Assembly (NCBI GenBank): GCA_030426765.1
Contig: JAUHXV010000030.1
Coordinates: 1-40,603 of the forward strand
Direction: 5' to 3'
Source of the DNA: Bacteroidia bacterium
Lineage (GTDB): Bacteria; Bacteroidota; Bacteroidia; Chitinophagales; Saprospiraceae
DNA: 40,603 bases
Shown: positions 33,351 to 40,551 of the stretch, one piece after another
Numbering within the stretch: position 1 is the stretch's first letter
Layout: every line of letters begins with the position of its first letter
Notes under the pieces: generated by a model
The model's input: the letters and a program-made list of their open reading frames with translations, nothing else
The model's database searches: none
What the model was told of the DNA's origin: nothing
Made by a program: the position numbers and the translations under genes

Positions 33351-33962
33351 TTAATCAGCCGCAAAAAGTAATTCTAGTTCACTCTCATTAATTTTTATTG
33401 AATCGGTTCTGGTTACAACATCGTATGAATAAAATGGCCCTTCAAATTTTAGTTTTAAATAAAGCAAGTCCCTCTTTAAGCAATCGGAATAATAGGGTAA
33501 CTCATACTCTTCAATTTGGAAAAGCATATAGTCATCTTCATCACCAAGAAATCGGTTGTAATACTTTTTACCATCCACTTCGACCATTATAGCAATTTTC
33601 AGTCTTTCATTATTATTAGAATTGCTCTCATGTATCAATATCGAGGCAAGGCTGTCAATGTTTAACTTGTTCTGAGAGGAGGTTGAGTACATGTCGAGTT
33701 CAATCCAAATCTGATTTGTTTTATGGTCAACAGGATTTGAATTCCAATAGGTTGATAATAAGAAAAATCCGTACGAATTAGCTACATTATATTGTGATTG
33801 ATTTTTTTGTGAATTATTGAAATCACACTCAGGGTTGTAAAATGTGATTGGACCTGTATTTGCTACATTAATACGAAATTTATCTGTAATAGGAACATAA
33901 GGGACATCCTCTGAGCAACTAAATTGAAATGCAAATGCGAATAATACGAACAAGAATCTCAT
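33351..33962 (-). CDS. Hypothetical lipoprotein
   Basis: A 203-residue predicted lipoprotein from the ATG at 33962 (MRFLFVLFAFAFQFSC, lipidation at Cys16); an alternative ATG lies 9 bases upstream. The mature part is acidic and rich in Asn and Tyr (FYNPECDFNNSQKNQSQYNVANSYGFF, IWIELDMYSTSSQNKL) with beta-type strands. It is unlike any family I know. Strongly AT-rich codon use compared with genes left of 31 kb. It is placed between two attC-like sites, so it could be a single-gene cassette. Confidence 0.6.
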   Translation of the reverse strand: MRFLFVLFAFAFQFSCSEDVPYVPITDKFRINVANTGPITFYNPECDFNNSQKNQSQYNVANSYGFFLLSTYWNSNPVDHKTNQIWIELDMYSTSSQNKLNIDSLASILIHESNSNNNERLKIAIMVEVDGKKYYNRFLGDEDDYMLFQIEEYELPYYSDCLKRDLLYLKLKFEGPFYSYDVVTRTDSIKINESELELLFAAD

Positions 33963-33995
33963 AATTGGCATATAATACAAAGATTACATTTTGTC

Positions 33996-34062
33996 CTCTA
34001 ACGTCCCGGTACATGCGTCGTGTCAACCATCGTTTGGTATGATGACACATGCATTGTTAGTG
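33996..34062 (-). repeat. attC-like site 3 (short form), overlapping a stop codon
   Basis: A 67-bp inverted repeat. Minus strand: CACTAAC (R''), later GTTAGAG (R'), enclosing complementary inner arms (GCATGTGTCA versus TGACAC...GCATG, with a two-base bulge). The TAA inside CACTAAC is the stop codon of the upstream T9SS gene (34057-34059). A stop overlapping R'' is commonly seen with attC sites. Confidence 0.5.
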
Positions 34063-35697
34063 ATCGTTTTTTATTACTTGAATTAATTTGGACTCAAGGT
34101 CATTGGTTAATTTTAAGATATACATCCCATTTTGAAGGTTGCCAGGCAAAGCCAACGCATTGTCAGTATTATGTTTTTCCATAGAAAACATCAGTTCACC
34201 ATAAAAACTCCACAACTCAATATTGTATGTTTTATCATGCTCTAAAAAGTTCAGACTACTGTTTATTGGGTTAGGGAAAACGATAACTTTTTCGTTTTCT
34301 GCTTGCTTGCTTGTGCTAGTTGTAGCTTTTGAATACTTTACTACTGTCATCTCAAAAGTTCCTTCTAAGTTTTCCGAGTATCCATACACGTAAAGATCAT
34401 CTTCAAAGAAATTAAGATTTATGGCATAATCTCTCTGATCGTATATCGAATTAAAATAAATGCTGTCTGTCCTTTCGCCGGACTGATTGTATTTCAGAAT
34501 AACCATATCGTCAGACCCCAAAACATCACCATTGACTTCGACCGATTGACTTCCAGCGACATAAATGTTTCCATCAGAATCTAATTGTATTGCTTGTCCT
34601 ACTTGACAGGAAAGAGGAGTATGGTCATATTTGTAGATATTCTCCCATACTACGCTTCCCGCAGAGTCAAGTTTCGCAGTCAGTATATCACAGTTTGAAT
34701 AGAGCAATGTATCATCGTAATCTGTACCATAATATCTCCCGGTTACATAGACATTATAATGATCGTCGATTGTACAGTCAATGAGTTCGTCTGCAATTAC
34801 ATTAGGTGGAAGATTAGATTCTTTCAGGTATGTCCATTGTAATACTCCGGAGATGCTTAGTTTTTCAATTCTGTATTCCCCTTCACGATTGAAATCAAAA
34901 TGATATAGGTTTTTATTTAGGTCGAATTTTGGCCAGTTTCTACTTTCACTTGGAAGATGAAATGAATCTAGTTTTGTTCCCTTCATGTCCAGCAAATGGA
35001 TAGAGGCTTGAACCTCGGGTAAAATATATCTGAATTTTGTCGCACAGATTAATTTTTCACCATACAATTCTAATTTGTGGGGTTTTTCATTGTTAATTTG
35101 TTTTGACCAAATCTCATTTCCATTTAAATCATATTTATGCAGGAAGCAAGATTTGCGTATTGAACTTAACGAAAAAATTTCCGAATTTTCAGTAATGACC
35201 AGAGAGGCGAAATAATCTATTGATTCATTTTCAAAATCTAATATCTTCTCCCATACTATTTCACCCTCTGAATTCAACATAAAAATAAGGCAGTCTGAAT
35301 GCTCAATTGTTTGCTCGAAATCTGAATGATAAAAGGTTGTTGTCCTGGCTGCAATAATTACATTATCATTATGGTCAATGACAATATCATAAGGATATTC
35401 ATTTATGTTGTTGATTCCTTGATACGTATACTCCCATAGCAAGTTTCCATTTGTGTCATAACTAAAAATGAATATTTCATCCCCAAATTCTGAACTTAGT
35501 TTTTGTTTGCTTCCAAGCGTAACAAAGGATCCGTCACTTTGTCGTACAGTCTTTAAGTGATTGTCAAGATTAATGCTGTAAGAAGATCGTACAATACTGT
35601 TTGTGGGTATATACATTTCCCATTGTTTCTCAAATTGAGAGAGTGCTAAACCAGGTAGCATTGAAAGTAAAATGAGTGCTATAAATTTATGTTTCAT
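34057..35697 (-). CDS. T9SS-sorted beta-propeller repeat protein
   Basis: A 546-residue secreted protein with a signal peptide ending near LALSQ. Residues 25-460 consist of repeated propeller blades (SYDTNGNLLWEYTYQG, DHNDNVIIAARTT, LNSEGEIVWEKIL, DSDGNIYVAGSQ, DDHYNVYVTGRYYG), the SBBP/PQQ-like type found in Bacteroidota exported proteins. Residues 471-546 (VIVFPNPINSSLNFL...GMYILKLTNDLESK) are a T9SS type A sorting domain. It is large for a cassette gene. Its stop codon lies inside the attC-like site that follows. Confidence 0.87.
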   Translation of the reverse strand: MKHKFIALILLSMLPGLALSQFEKQWEMYIPTNSIVRSSYSINLDNHLKTVRQSDGSFVTLGSKQKLSSEFGDEIFIFSYDTNGNLLWEYTYQGINNINEYPYDIVIDHNDNVIIAARTTTFYHSDFEQTIEHSDCLIFMLNSEGEIVWEKILDFENESIDYFASLVITENSEIFSLSSIRKSCFLHKYDLNGNEIWSKQINNEKPHKLELYGEKLICATKFRYILPEVQASIHLLDMKGTKLDSFHLPSESRNWPKFDLNKNLYHFDFNREGEYRIEKLSISGVLQWTYLKESNLPPNVIADELIDCTIDDHYNVYVTGRYYGTDYDDTLLYSNCDILTAKLDSAGSVVWENIYKYDHTPLSCQVGQAIQLDSDGNIYVAGSQSVEVNGDVLGSDDMVILKYNQSGERTDSIYFNSIYDQRDYAINLNFFEDDLYVYGYSENLEGTFEMTVVKYSKATTSTSKQAENEKVIVFPNPINSSLNFLEHDKTYNIELWSFYGELMFSMEKHNTDNALALPGNLQNGMYILKLTNDLESKLIQVIKNDH

Positions 35698-35713
35698 GCC
35701 GTGCCTATATGAT

Positions 35714-35775
35714 TAGTAACGGTGAATTGTATCATGCGTAGGTCTTAGTCAATACAGTGATTCATAGTGTTGTCG
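35714..35775 (-). repeat. attC-like site 4 (weak), after the Tim44-like gene
   Basis: A 62-bp inverted repeat in the gap between two genes. Minus strand: CGACAAC (R''-like) and GTTACTA (R'-like) flank arms TGAAT-CAC-TGTAT and ATACAATTCA, which pair except for a three-base bulge. The R boxes are poor matches to each other. It is the weakest of the intact-looking sites and could be a degraded one. Confidence 0.35.
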
Positions 35776-35784
35776 ACTGGATTT

Positions 35785-36510
35785 TTATGCATTTGTCTTG
35801 CCTCTAAATGCTTCAAGTAATTCATCAGTTAATTGTGAATCCATTTTCATATAACTTGATATCATTTCAGATTGCTCAATATTATCCACTTTCCAATTCC
35901 CTTCTTCCAATTTCAAGGTCCAAACCGTTTCAACATCCTTAAACCCTTTTTTACCTTCAATTACAGAAGAGTCTTCTTTACTTACAAGGTAATCTTCCAT
36001 ATTTGCATCTATTAAATACATTATTCTCGTTCCATCAAAATTTTTATTATTTGACAATCTCAAATGGATTGGTCTAATATTATTTATTTTTTCGATGGTG
36101 CAAATGTTCATCATATTTCTATTATCCCAATTGTCTAAAAAAACTATTTGCTGATTCTGGCGATACCAAAGTGTCATGTAATTTTCACAATTATCTAAAT
36201 CTCTTTCACTCCAAGCATTATGAACTCTTGTAAAAATATCAGTCATTCTATTTTTTAAATTGATTTCATCAAAAAGCTCTGTGTCAATTCTTGATAGTAT
36301 GGATAATTTAGACTTCGTATTCCTCACTGCCTTTTTTCTTTTATAATATGATCGAATGATGAGAGGAAGAAATATTATAAAAAGTATTACAACAAACACT
36401 TTTCCAAAGGGATTATCAAAAGGATCTCTAGCAATTTTTCCTCCTGGACCTGCAAGTAATAGAGATACGTTACAAAGAGAAAAATAGAAAATCGATATTA
36501 TTTTTTTCAT
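35785..36510 (-). CDS. Tim44-like domain protein
   Basis: A 241-residue protein with a signal-like segment (5-19) ending near LLLAGPGG, then a membrane helix (about 37-52, VFVVILFIIFLPLII) and a Tim44-like domain (about 85-232). The domain shows FTRVHNAWSERDLDNCENYMTLWYRQNQ, ICTIEKINNIRPIHLRLSNN and ETVWTLKLEEGNWKVDNIEQ. Bacterial proteins with this domain are membrane-associated and mostly uncharacterised; the mitochondrial relative tethers import motors. It starts 7 bp after the stop of the membrane protein upstream, so both belong to one transcript and probably one cassette. Confidence 0.75.
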   Translation of the reverse strand: MKKIISIFYFSLCNVSLLLAGPGGKIARDPFDNPFGKVFVVILFIIFLPLIIRSYYKRKKAVRNTKSKLSILSRIDTELFDEINLKNRMTDIFTRVHNAWSERDLDNCENYMTLWYRQNQQIVFLDNWDNRNMMNICTIEKINNIRPIHLRLSNNKNFDGTRIMYLIDANMEDYLVSKEDSSVIEGKKGFKDVETVWTLKLEEGNWKVDNIEQSEMISSYMKMDSQLTDELLEAFRGKTNA

Positions 36511-36517
36511 AGTTTAA

Positions 36518-37099
36518 TCATTGTAGAAAGTTCATTAAGTCTTGCGAAATTGCCATAGATAAAAATGTTAATAATAAAAGTAGAATCAATTTTATTTCTT
36601 TGTCAAATATTGAAAATGTAAATAATTTAAACAGATTGCCATAAAGTATCCAGTACGCTAATAAAAGCACAAGCATAGAAGGTATTTCCCAGTAATTTGA
36701 TTTATTTCTAACTATGTGGTATAAAAACAAGCCAAAAGCAATTAATACAATGGGAACAATTATATCCATTAACGTTAGTTTATACTTTACTTTTACTTTA
36801 CTAACTTCATTTACTATGTCATTTTCTCGTAAAATTGATCTAAGTGATTTGTGTTTGATCCTATTAATATTAAAGGAGGAATCTTTAGACTGTATTGCTA
36901 CTTTAGGATAGAAGCCTTTTATTCTTACTTCTATTTTCTCATCATAAACATTGAATGTCAAGAATTTAGAATTGAAGTTTTTTCTGGCGATTAATGATTG
37001 ATCTTTGTAATAACTAAGCTCATATCCCTTATCATTTACATGTATTGTAAAATAAACATGTTGTCCTTTAATGTTACTATAGTAGAAATTTCGAAACAT
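36518..37099 (-). CDS. Three-helix membrane protein, partner of the Tim44-like protein
   Basis: A 193-residue protein. Residues 1-95 form a soluble beta-rich domain (VYFTIHVNDKGYELSYYKD, LTFNVYDEKIEVRIKGF), followed by three membrane helices (about 110-130, 137-155 and 165-190). I do not recognise a family. Codon use is very AT-rich. With the Tim44-like gene 7 bp downstream, it forms a two-gene unit bounded by attC-like sites on both sides. A role in the inner membrane is likely; the mechanism is unknown. Confidence 0.6.
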   Translation of the reverse strand: MFRNFYYSNIKGQHVYFTIHVNDKGYELSYYKDQSLIARKNFNSKFLTFNVYDEKIEVRIKGFYPKVAIQSKDSSFNINRIKHKSLRSILRENDIVNEVSKVKVKYKLTLMDIIVPIVLIAFGLFLYHIVRNKSNYWEIPSMLVLLLAYWILYGNLFKLFTFSIFDKEIKLILLLLLTFLSMAISQDLMNFLQ

Positions 37100-37114
37100 A
37101 TATTTATTTTCTTT

Positions 37115-37180
37115 CGATAACGTTCAGGGCTATAAGCAGTAGAGATCCGCATGGCGCTATTGCGTATAGGATTTATTAGA
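37115..37180 (-). repeat. attC-like site 5 (degenerate), after the ggt gene
   Basis: A 66-bp imperfect inverted repeat. Minus strand: left part TCTAATAAATCCTATA with ATAAA in place of ATAAC, right part ending GTTATCG (R'). Arms CTATA-GCA / TGC-TATAG pair over 12 positions with two mismatches. The left R box has lost the consensus C, so this site may be inactive. Confidence 0.4.
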
Positions 37181-37185
37181 AAAAA

Positions 37186-38898
37186 TTAATATCCGATGGC
37201 AGCTCCATTTGGATTAGATGAATCAGAAGCACCAATAAGAACATTATTTTCTCTATCAACCTGAATTCCCATTAACTCGCCTAATTCATCTCTGTCGACC
37301 AATGTATGCCCCATGGCTTCAAGTGCCTTTCTTGTATCTGGAGATAACAGCATTTTTTCGTAATAGATAATATCGGGCAACCACTGATGATGAATCTTCA
37401 TAGCTTCGATGGCTTGATCGATATACATATCATAAGCGAGTACATTCAATACAGTTTGAAATACTGTGTTGATAATGGTTCTGCCTCCAGGACTTCCAAT
37501 GACAAGATATGGCTTGCCATCTTTTGCGACAATAGTGGGCGTCATGCTGGAGAGCATCCTTTTTCCAGGTTGAAGAAGATTTGCTGAAGTTCCTATCTGA
37601 CCAGAATTATTGGTCATGTTGGGCTGAGGATTAAAATCTCCCATTTCATTATTGAAGATGAAACCCAGTTGAGATGATCCCATGCCTGATCCATACGAAT
37701 GTTCCAGCGTATAGGTAAGTGAAACAGCGTTTCCAGCTTTGTCCATGACAGAAAAGTGAGTGGTGTTCGTTCCATCATAAAGTTGACCAAATTTTGAAGA
37801 ATCGCTTACTGATGCCTTTGTCATATCAATATGATTGAAACGCTCTTTTGCAAAGGATTTGGAAGTTAATTTGTCCAGCGGCATATCTGGATTAAAATCC
37901 GAATCCCCTAAATACTCAGCTCTGTCAGCAAATGCCCTTCGCATAGCTTCAGCCACCAAGTGTACGTATGCAGTAGAATTAAATTCGATGGTATCCAGGT
38001 TAGCTAGCTCCATTACATTCATCATTTCAATTAGAGCGACACCTCCTGAACTTGGAGGAGGCATGGAATAGATTTCATAGTCCTTATACGTTCCTTTGAT
38101 AGGTTTTCTTTCTACTGCTATGTATTGTTCCAGGTCTACCATTGTAATTATACCTCCGTGCTCTTCCATAAACTTGATGATTTCTTTTGCAATACGACCT
38201 TTGTAGAACCCATCTCGTCCGTGGTCTCTAATTTCTTTTAGCGTATTCGCTAATGCAGGTTGTTTCCATATCTCACCAAATTGAGTTATTTCACCATTGT
38301 CCTTTCGGAAATAGTTCCTTAGAAAAAGAACAGGGGAATTGTCATCAAAAAAAATAGCTGCCCTGTAGAGTCCCCAATTAAGTGGGAATCCGTTTTTTGC
38401 TATTTCAATTGAAGGTTGAACCAGGTCTGCCCATGGTAGACTGCCAAATTTTTGATGTGCTAAATATAGTCCTGCTACCGTTCCTGGTACGCCAATTGAC
38501 TTTGCTCCAATGTGGTTTATTGTTGATTTATTCCCGTATAAATTAGTTCCAGTGCTAACATCTCCGGCATCATTTAAAAACATGTCGGTAGTTGCGTTAA
38601 GTGGCGCTTTTTCCCTGAAATCAATGGTCGTTGTTACTCCTGCAGAATCCATAAAAACTAAGAAGCCGCCGCCACCTATGTTTCCCGCTGAAGGGTGTGT
38701 CACAGCTAATGCGAAGGCAGTCGCTATTGATGCGTCAATCGCATTTCCACCTTTTTTTAGAATATCGATTCCTACCTGAGAGGCTATCTCACTACTTGAA
38801 ACAACCATTCCGTTTCTTGCATAAGTTTGACTAAAAACATCTTTGGGTTGCATTAAAACAAATAGGAAAGCAAGTATGAATAGATGGGTGTTATTCAT
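37186..38898 (-). CDS. ggt: Gamma-glutamyltransferase
   Basis: A 570-residue secreted GGT. Signal peptide to about residue 24 (VFSQ). The nucleophile Thr380 lies in TTHFSVMDKAGNAVSLTYTLEHSYGSGMG, where autocatalytic cleavage makes the large and small subunits. Arg94 in DFREKAP (binding the gamma-glutamyl carboxylate) and the SPGGRTIINTV motif near residue 470 are present. It probably cleaves glutathione in the periplasm. The gene is much larger than typical cassette cargo. It lies between two attC-like sites. Confidence 0.93.
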   Translation of the reverse strand: MNNTHLFILAFLFVLMQPKDVFSQTYARNGMVVSSSEIASQVGIDILKKGGNAIDASIATAFALAVTHPSAGNIGGGGFLVFMDSAGVTTTIDFREKAPLNATTDMFLNDAGDVSTGTNLYGNKSTINHIGAKSIGVPGTVAGLYLAHQKFGSLPWADLVQPSIEIAKNGFPLNWGLYRAAIFFDDNSPVLFLRNYFRKDNGEITQFGEIWKQPALANTLKEIRDHGRDGFYKGRIAKEIIKFMEEHGGIITMVDLEQYIAVERKPIKGTYKDYEIYSMPPPSSGGVALIEMMNVMELANLDTIEFNSTAYVHLVAEAMRRAFADRAEYLGDSDFNPDMPLDKLTSKSFAKERFNHIDMTKASVSDSSKFGQLYDGTNTTHFSVMDKAGNAVSLTYTLEHSYGSGMGSSQLGFIFNNEMGDFNPQPNMTNNSGQIGTSANLLQPGKRMLSSMTPTIVAKDGKPYLVIGSPGGRTIINTVFQTVLNVLAYDMYIDQAIEAMKIHHQWLPDIIYYEKMLLSPDTRKALEAMGHTLVDRDELGELMGIQVDRENNVLIGASDSSNPNGAAIGY

Positions 38899-38906
38899 GA
38901 TATTTA

Positions 38907-38973
38907 TTTCAACGGTTTGGGCTACATTCAGTACGAAATGATTGCGAGTATTGAAATGTAGCTCAAGTTAAAA
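38907..38973 (-). repeat. attC-like site 6 (well-formed, short), after the SH3-domain gene
   Basis: A 67-bp hairpin. Minus strand: TTTTAAC (R''), TTGA, GCTACATTTCA (L''), then TGAATGTAGC (L') and GTTGAAA (R'). L'' pairs with L' with exactly one extra base in L''. That is the extrahelical-base asymmetry of true attC sites, and it gives the same orientation as the genes. R boxes pair with one G-T wobble. It begins a few bases after the upstream gene's stop. Confidence 0.55.
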
Positions 38974-38979
38974 GACATT

Positions 38980-39870
38980 TTAGTATTCACCATCAAAAGT
39001 GTTTCGAGATATAACCTTAAATGGTTTCCCTTTTTCTGCTTGAGAGCTTAACAATAAAACATCTGTACAAGCATATGTTGAGCAGCCTTGTAAAATTAAA
39101 TCAGGCACACTGTCCTGGTCAATGTCTCCAAACCATAGAATTTCATATCCGCTTTCTGTTCCAACTTGAATACCTTCTGAAATATTCCATAGACTATAAG
39201 AAGTTTGACTCTTCTCCTTAACACCATAATATAACTCATAGTCACAAGCATATCCATTATCATTAGAATATCCTGATCCAACTAATTTATATTCATTTCC
39301 GTTCATTGATTTGAAAACCTTGCTTGTGCCTGGTTTTATAATTAAATATTTATTGATTGAACCTCCCAGAAAATCAAGCTTCCCTTCTCTTAAGGTATCA
39401 ATTGTTGCGTATATAAAAACTGCGTTTTCAGAACAATTGATTTGTTCATACTTACTATCTTCTATGTTCGAATATTTCTTTTTAGCCTCCACCTTTTTTA
39501 GTTGGTAGTAGCTAGAATCAATTTTCGATATCTCATAATAGTTCAACTTCGGAAGTTTATTCATTTCAGTTTTTGGGTATAATAAGGCTCTGAGAGAAAA
39601 AGTGAATTTACTATAGACATATCCTTCATATTCGTTATATCGAACTTTTATCCATGGATGCTGTCCTTTCCCATCTAGGTCTTCATAATAAGATGGTTTT
39701 ACGATCATTTTAATGATTTCTCCATCCGGAATTTGGGTGATAACTTTAGCTGATGTACTAGGCTTTTCACGCAAATTCAAATTCGATGCGTTTACTAGAA
39801 AGCTCCGATTTTCTTGACAACAAACTGATAGTTGAAGAATGGTAAAGCAAAGTATCGTTAAATAATTCAT
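38980..39870 (-). CDS. Bacterial SH3-domain exported protein
   Basis: A 296-residue protein with a signal peptide (MNYLTILCFTILQLSVCC, perhaps a lipoprotein at Cys17 or Cys18). Residues 23-90 form a bacterial SH3 domain (VNASNLNLREKPSTSAKVITQIPDGEII...HPWIKVRYNEYEGYVY). The remainder (100-296) is beta-rich, with an FG-GAP-like end (WFGDIDQDSVPDLILQGCS). SH3 domains of this type bind peptidoglycan or other envelope ligands. It lies between attC-like sites 6 and 7, so it is a plausible cassette gene. Confidence 0.72.
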   Translation of the reverse strand: MNYLTILCFTILQLSVCCQENRSFLVNASNLNLREKPSTSAKVITQIPDGEIIKMIVKPSYYEDLDGKGQHPWIKVRYNEYEGYVYSKFTFSLRALLYPKTEMNKLPKLNYYEISKIDSSYYQLKKVEAKKKYSNIEDSKYEQINCSENAVFIYATIDTLREGKLDFLGGSINKYLIIKPGTSKVFKSMNGNEYKLVGSGYSNDNGYACDYELYYGVKEKSQTSYSLWNISEGIQVGTESGYEILWFGDIDQDSVPDLILQGCSTYACTDVLLLSSQAEKGKPFKVISRNTFDGEY

Positions 39871-39884
39871 TTTTTTATTATGTC

Positions 39885-40064
39885 TGCTAACGTTCCGGGC
39901 TACTCGACGGCAGGATGGTTGCCGATAGTCTGTCTGTGACCTCCGAATCTAGCCAAGGCTTGCGTAAAGCTAAGCGAAGGAGGTGCCTGAAAGTTGTTTT
40001 ATTAAAGTTAAGGTTTTCACTTGCTATGTTTGAATCACTGCTGTTGTGGTAGCCTTTGTTAGAT
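39885..40064 (-). repeat. attC-like site 7 (long form), after a hypothetical gene
   Basis: A 180-bp inverted repeat. Minus strand: ATCTAAC (R''), AAA, GGCTACC (L'') ... GAGTAGCC (L'), CGGAAC, GTTAGCA (R'). Both outer (CTAAC/GTTAG) and inner (GGCTAC/GTAGCC) boxes are perfectly complementary. It is homologous over most of its length to site 1 at 32340-32509. The spacer lengths differ between the two sides (3 and 6), unlike textbook attC sites. Confidence 0.55.
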
Positions 40065-40072
40065 GTCGTTTT

Positions 40073-40510
40073 TTAACAGGAACAAAACCCTAGCATTATT
40101 ATCTTCCTTTTGTAAAGTTTGTGTAACTCTGTTTTTAGCTGTTCATAGTCTCCTTCCGATATTTCTTGGATGATTTTATTTATTTCCTCTATTTCAGACT
40201 TGCCTACTTGTCCCTCTATAGCATATAATCTCATATTACACATGTCACCACTAAATTGAAATTCTTTAATTGTTTCAAATTTATTCCTCACCAACCATTC
40301 ATTATCATTTTCGACTAAATCTTCAGAGTAAGAATACCCATATGTGTTGCCATTTTCTATTGAGATAATTTCAACATCTTGTATACTTGAAATAATTTCG
40401 ATTTCTACTCGTGATTTTAACACAAATAATATGTTTTTATCGTCTAGGTAGAAGTCAGGGATATTTTTGAAATTTATTTTGTGTGTAGTTTCAACAAATA
40501 AGTGCAACAA
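40073..40510 (-). CDS. Hypothetical protein, possibly 5'-truncated
   Basis: A 145-residue reading frame of unknown family: hydrophilic, AT-rich, ending EGDYEQLKTELHKLYKRKIIMLGFCSC. No ATG occurs in the first 88 residues; only TTG codons at 40510 and 40507 are available, and there is no signal peptide. The start sits directly after a terminator that ends the gene to its right. It may be a real small gene with a TTG start, or the 3' remains of a longer gene. An attC-like site follows its stop by 8 bp. Confidence 0.5.
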   Translation of the reverse strand: MLHLFVETTHKINFKNIPDFYLDDKNILFVLKSRVEIEIISSIQDVEIISIENGNTYGYSYSEDLVENDNEWLVRNKFETIKEFQFSGDMCNMRLYAIEGQVGKSEIEEINKIIQEISEGDYEQLKTELHKLYKRKIIMLGFCSC

Positions 40511-40514
40511 GGTA

Positions 40515-40548
40515 TAAAAAACTAAAGCGAGAAAAATCCCGCTTTAGT
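40515..40548 (-). terminator. Intrinsic terminator, minus strand
   Basis: A 9-bp perfect stem ACTAAAGCG / CGCTTTAGT (arms 40540-40548 and 40521-40529) with a 10-base loop, followed on the minus strand by TTTTTT. It terminates the gene whose stop is at 40552-40554. Confidence 0.85.
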
Positions 40549-40551
40549 GAG

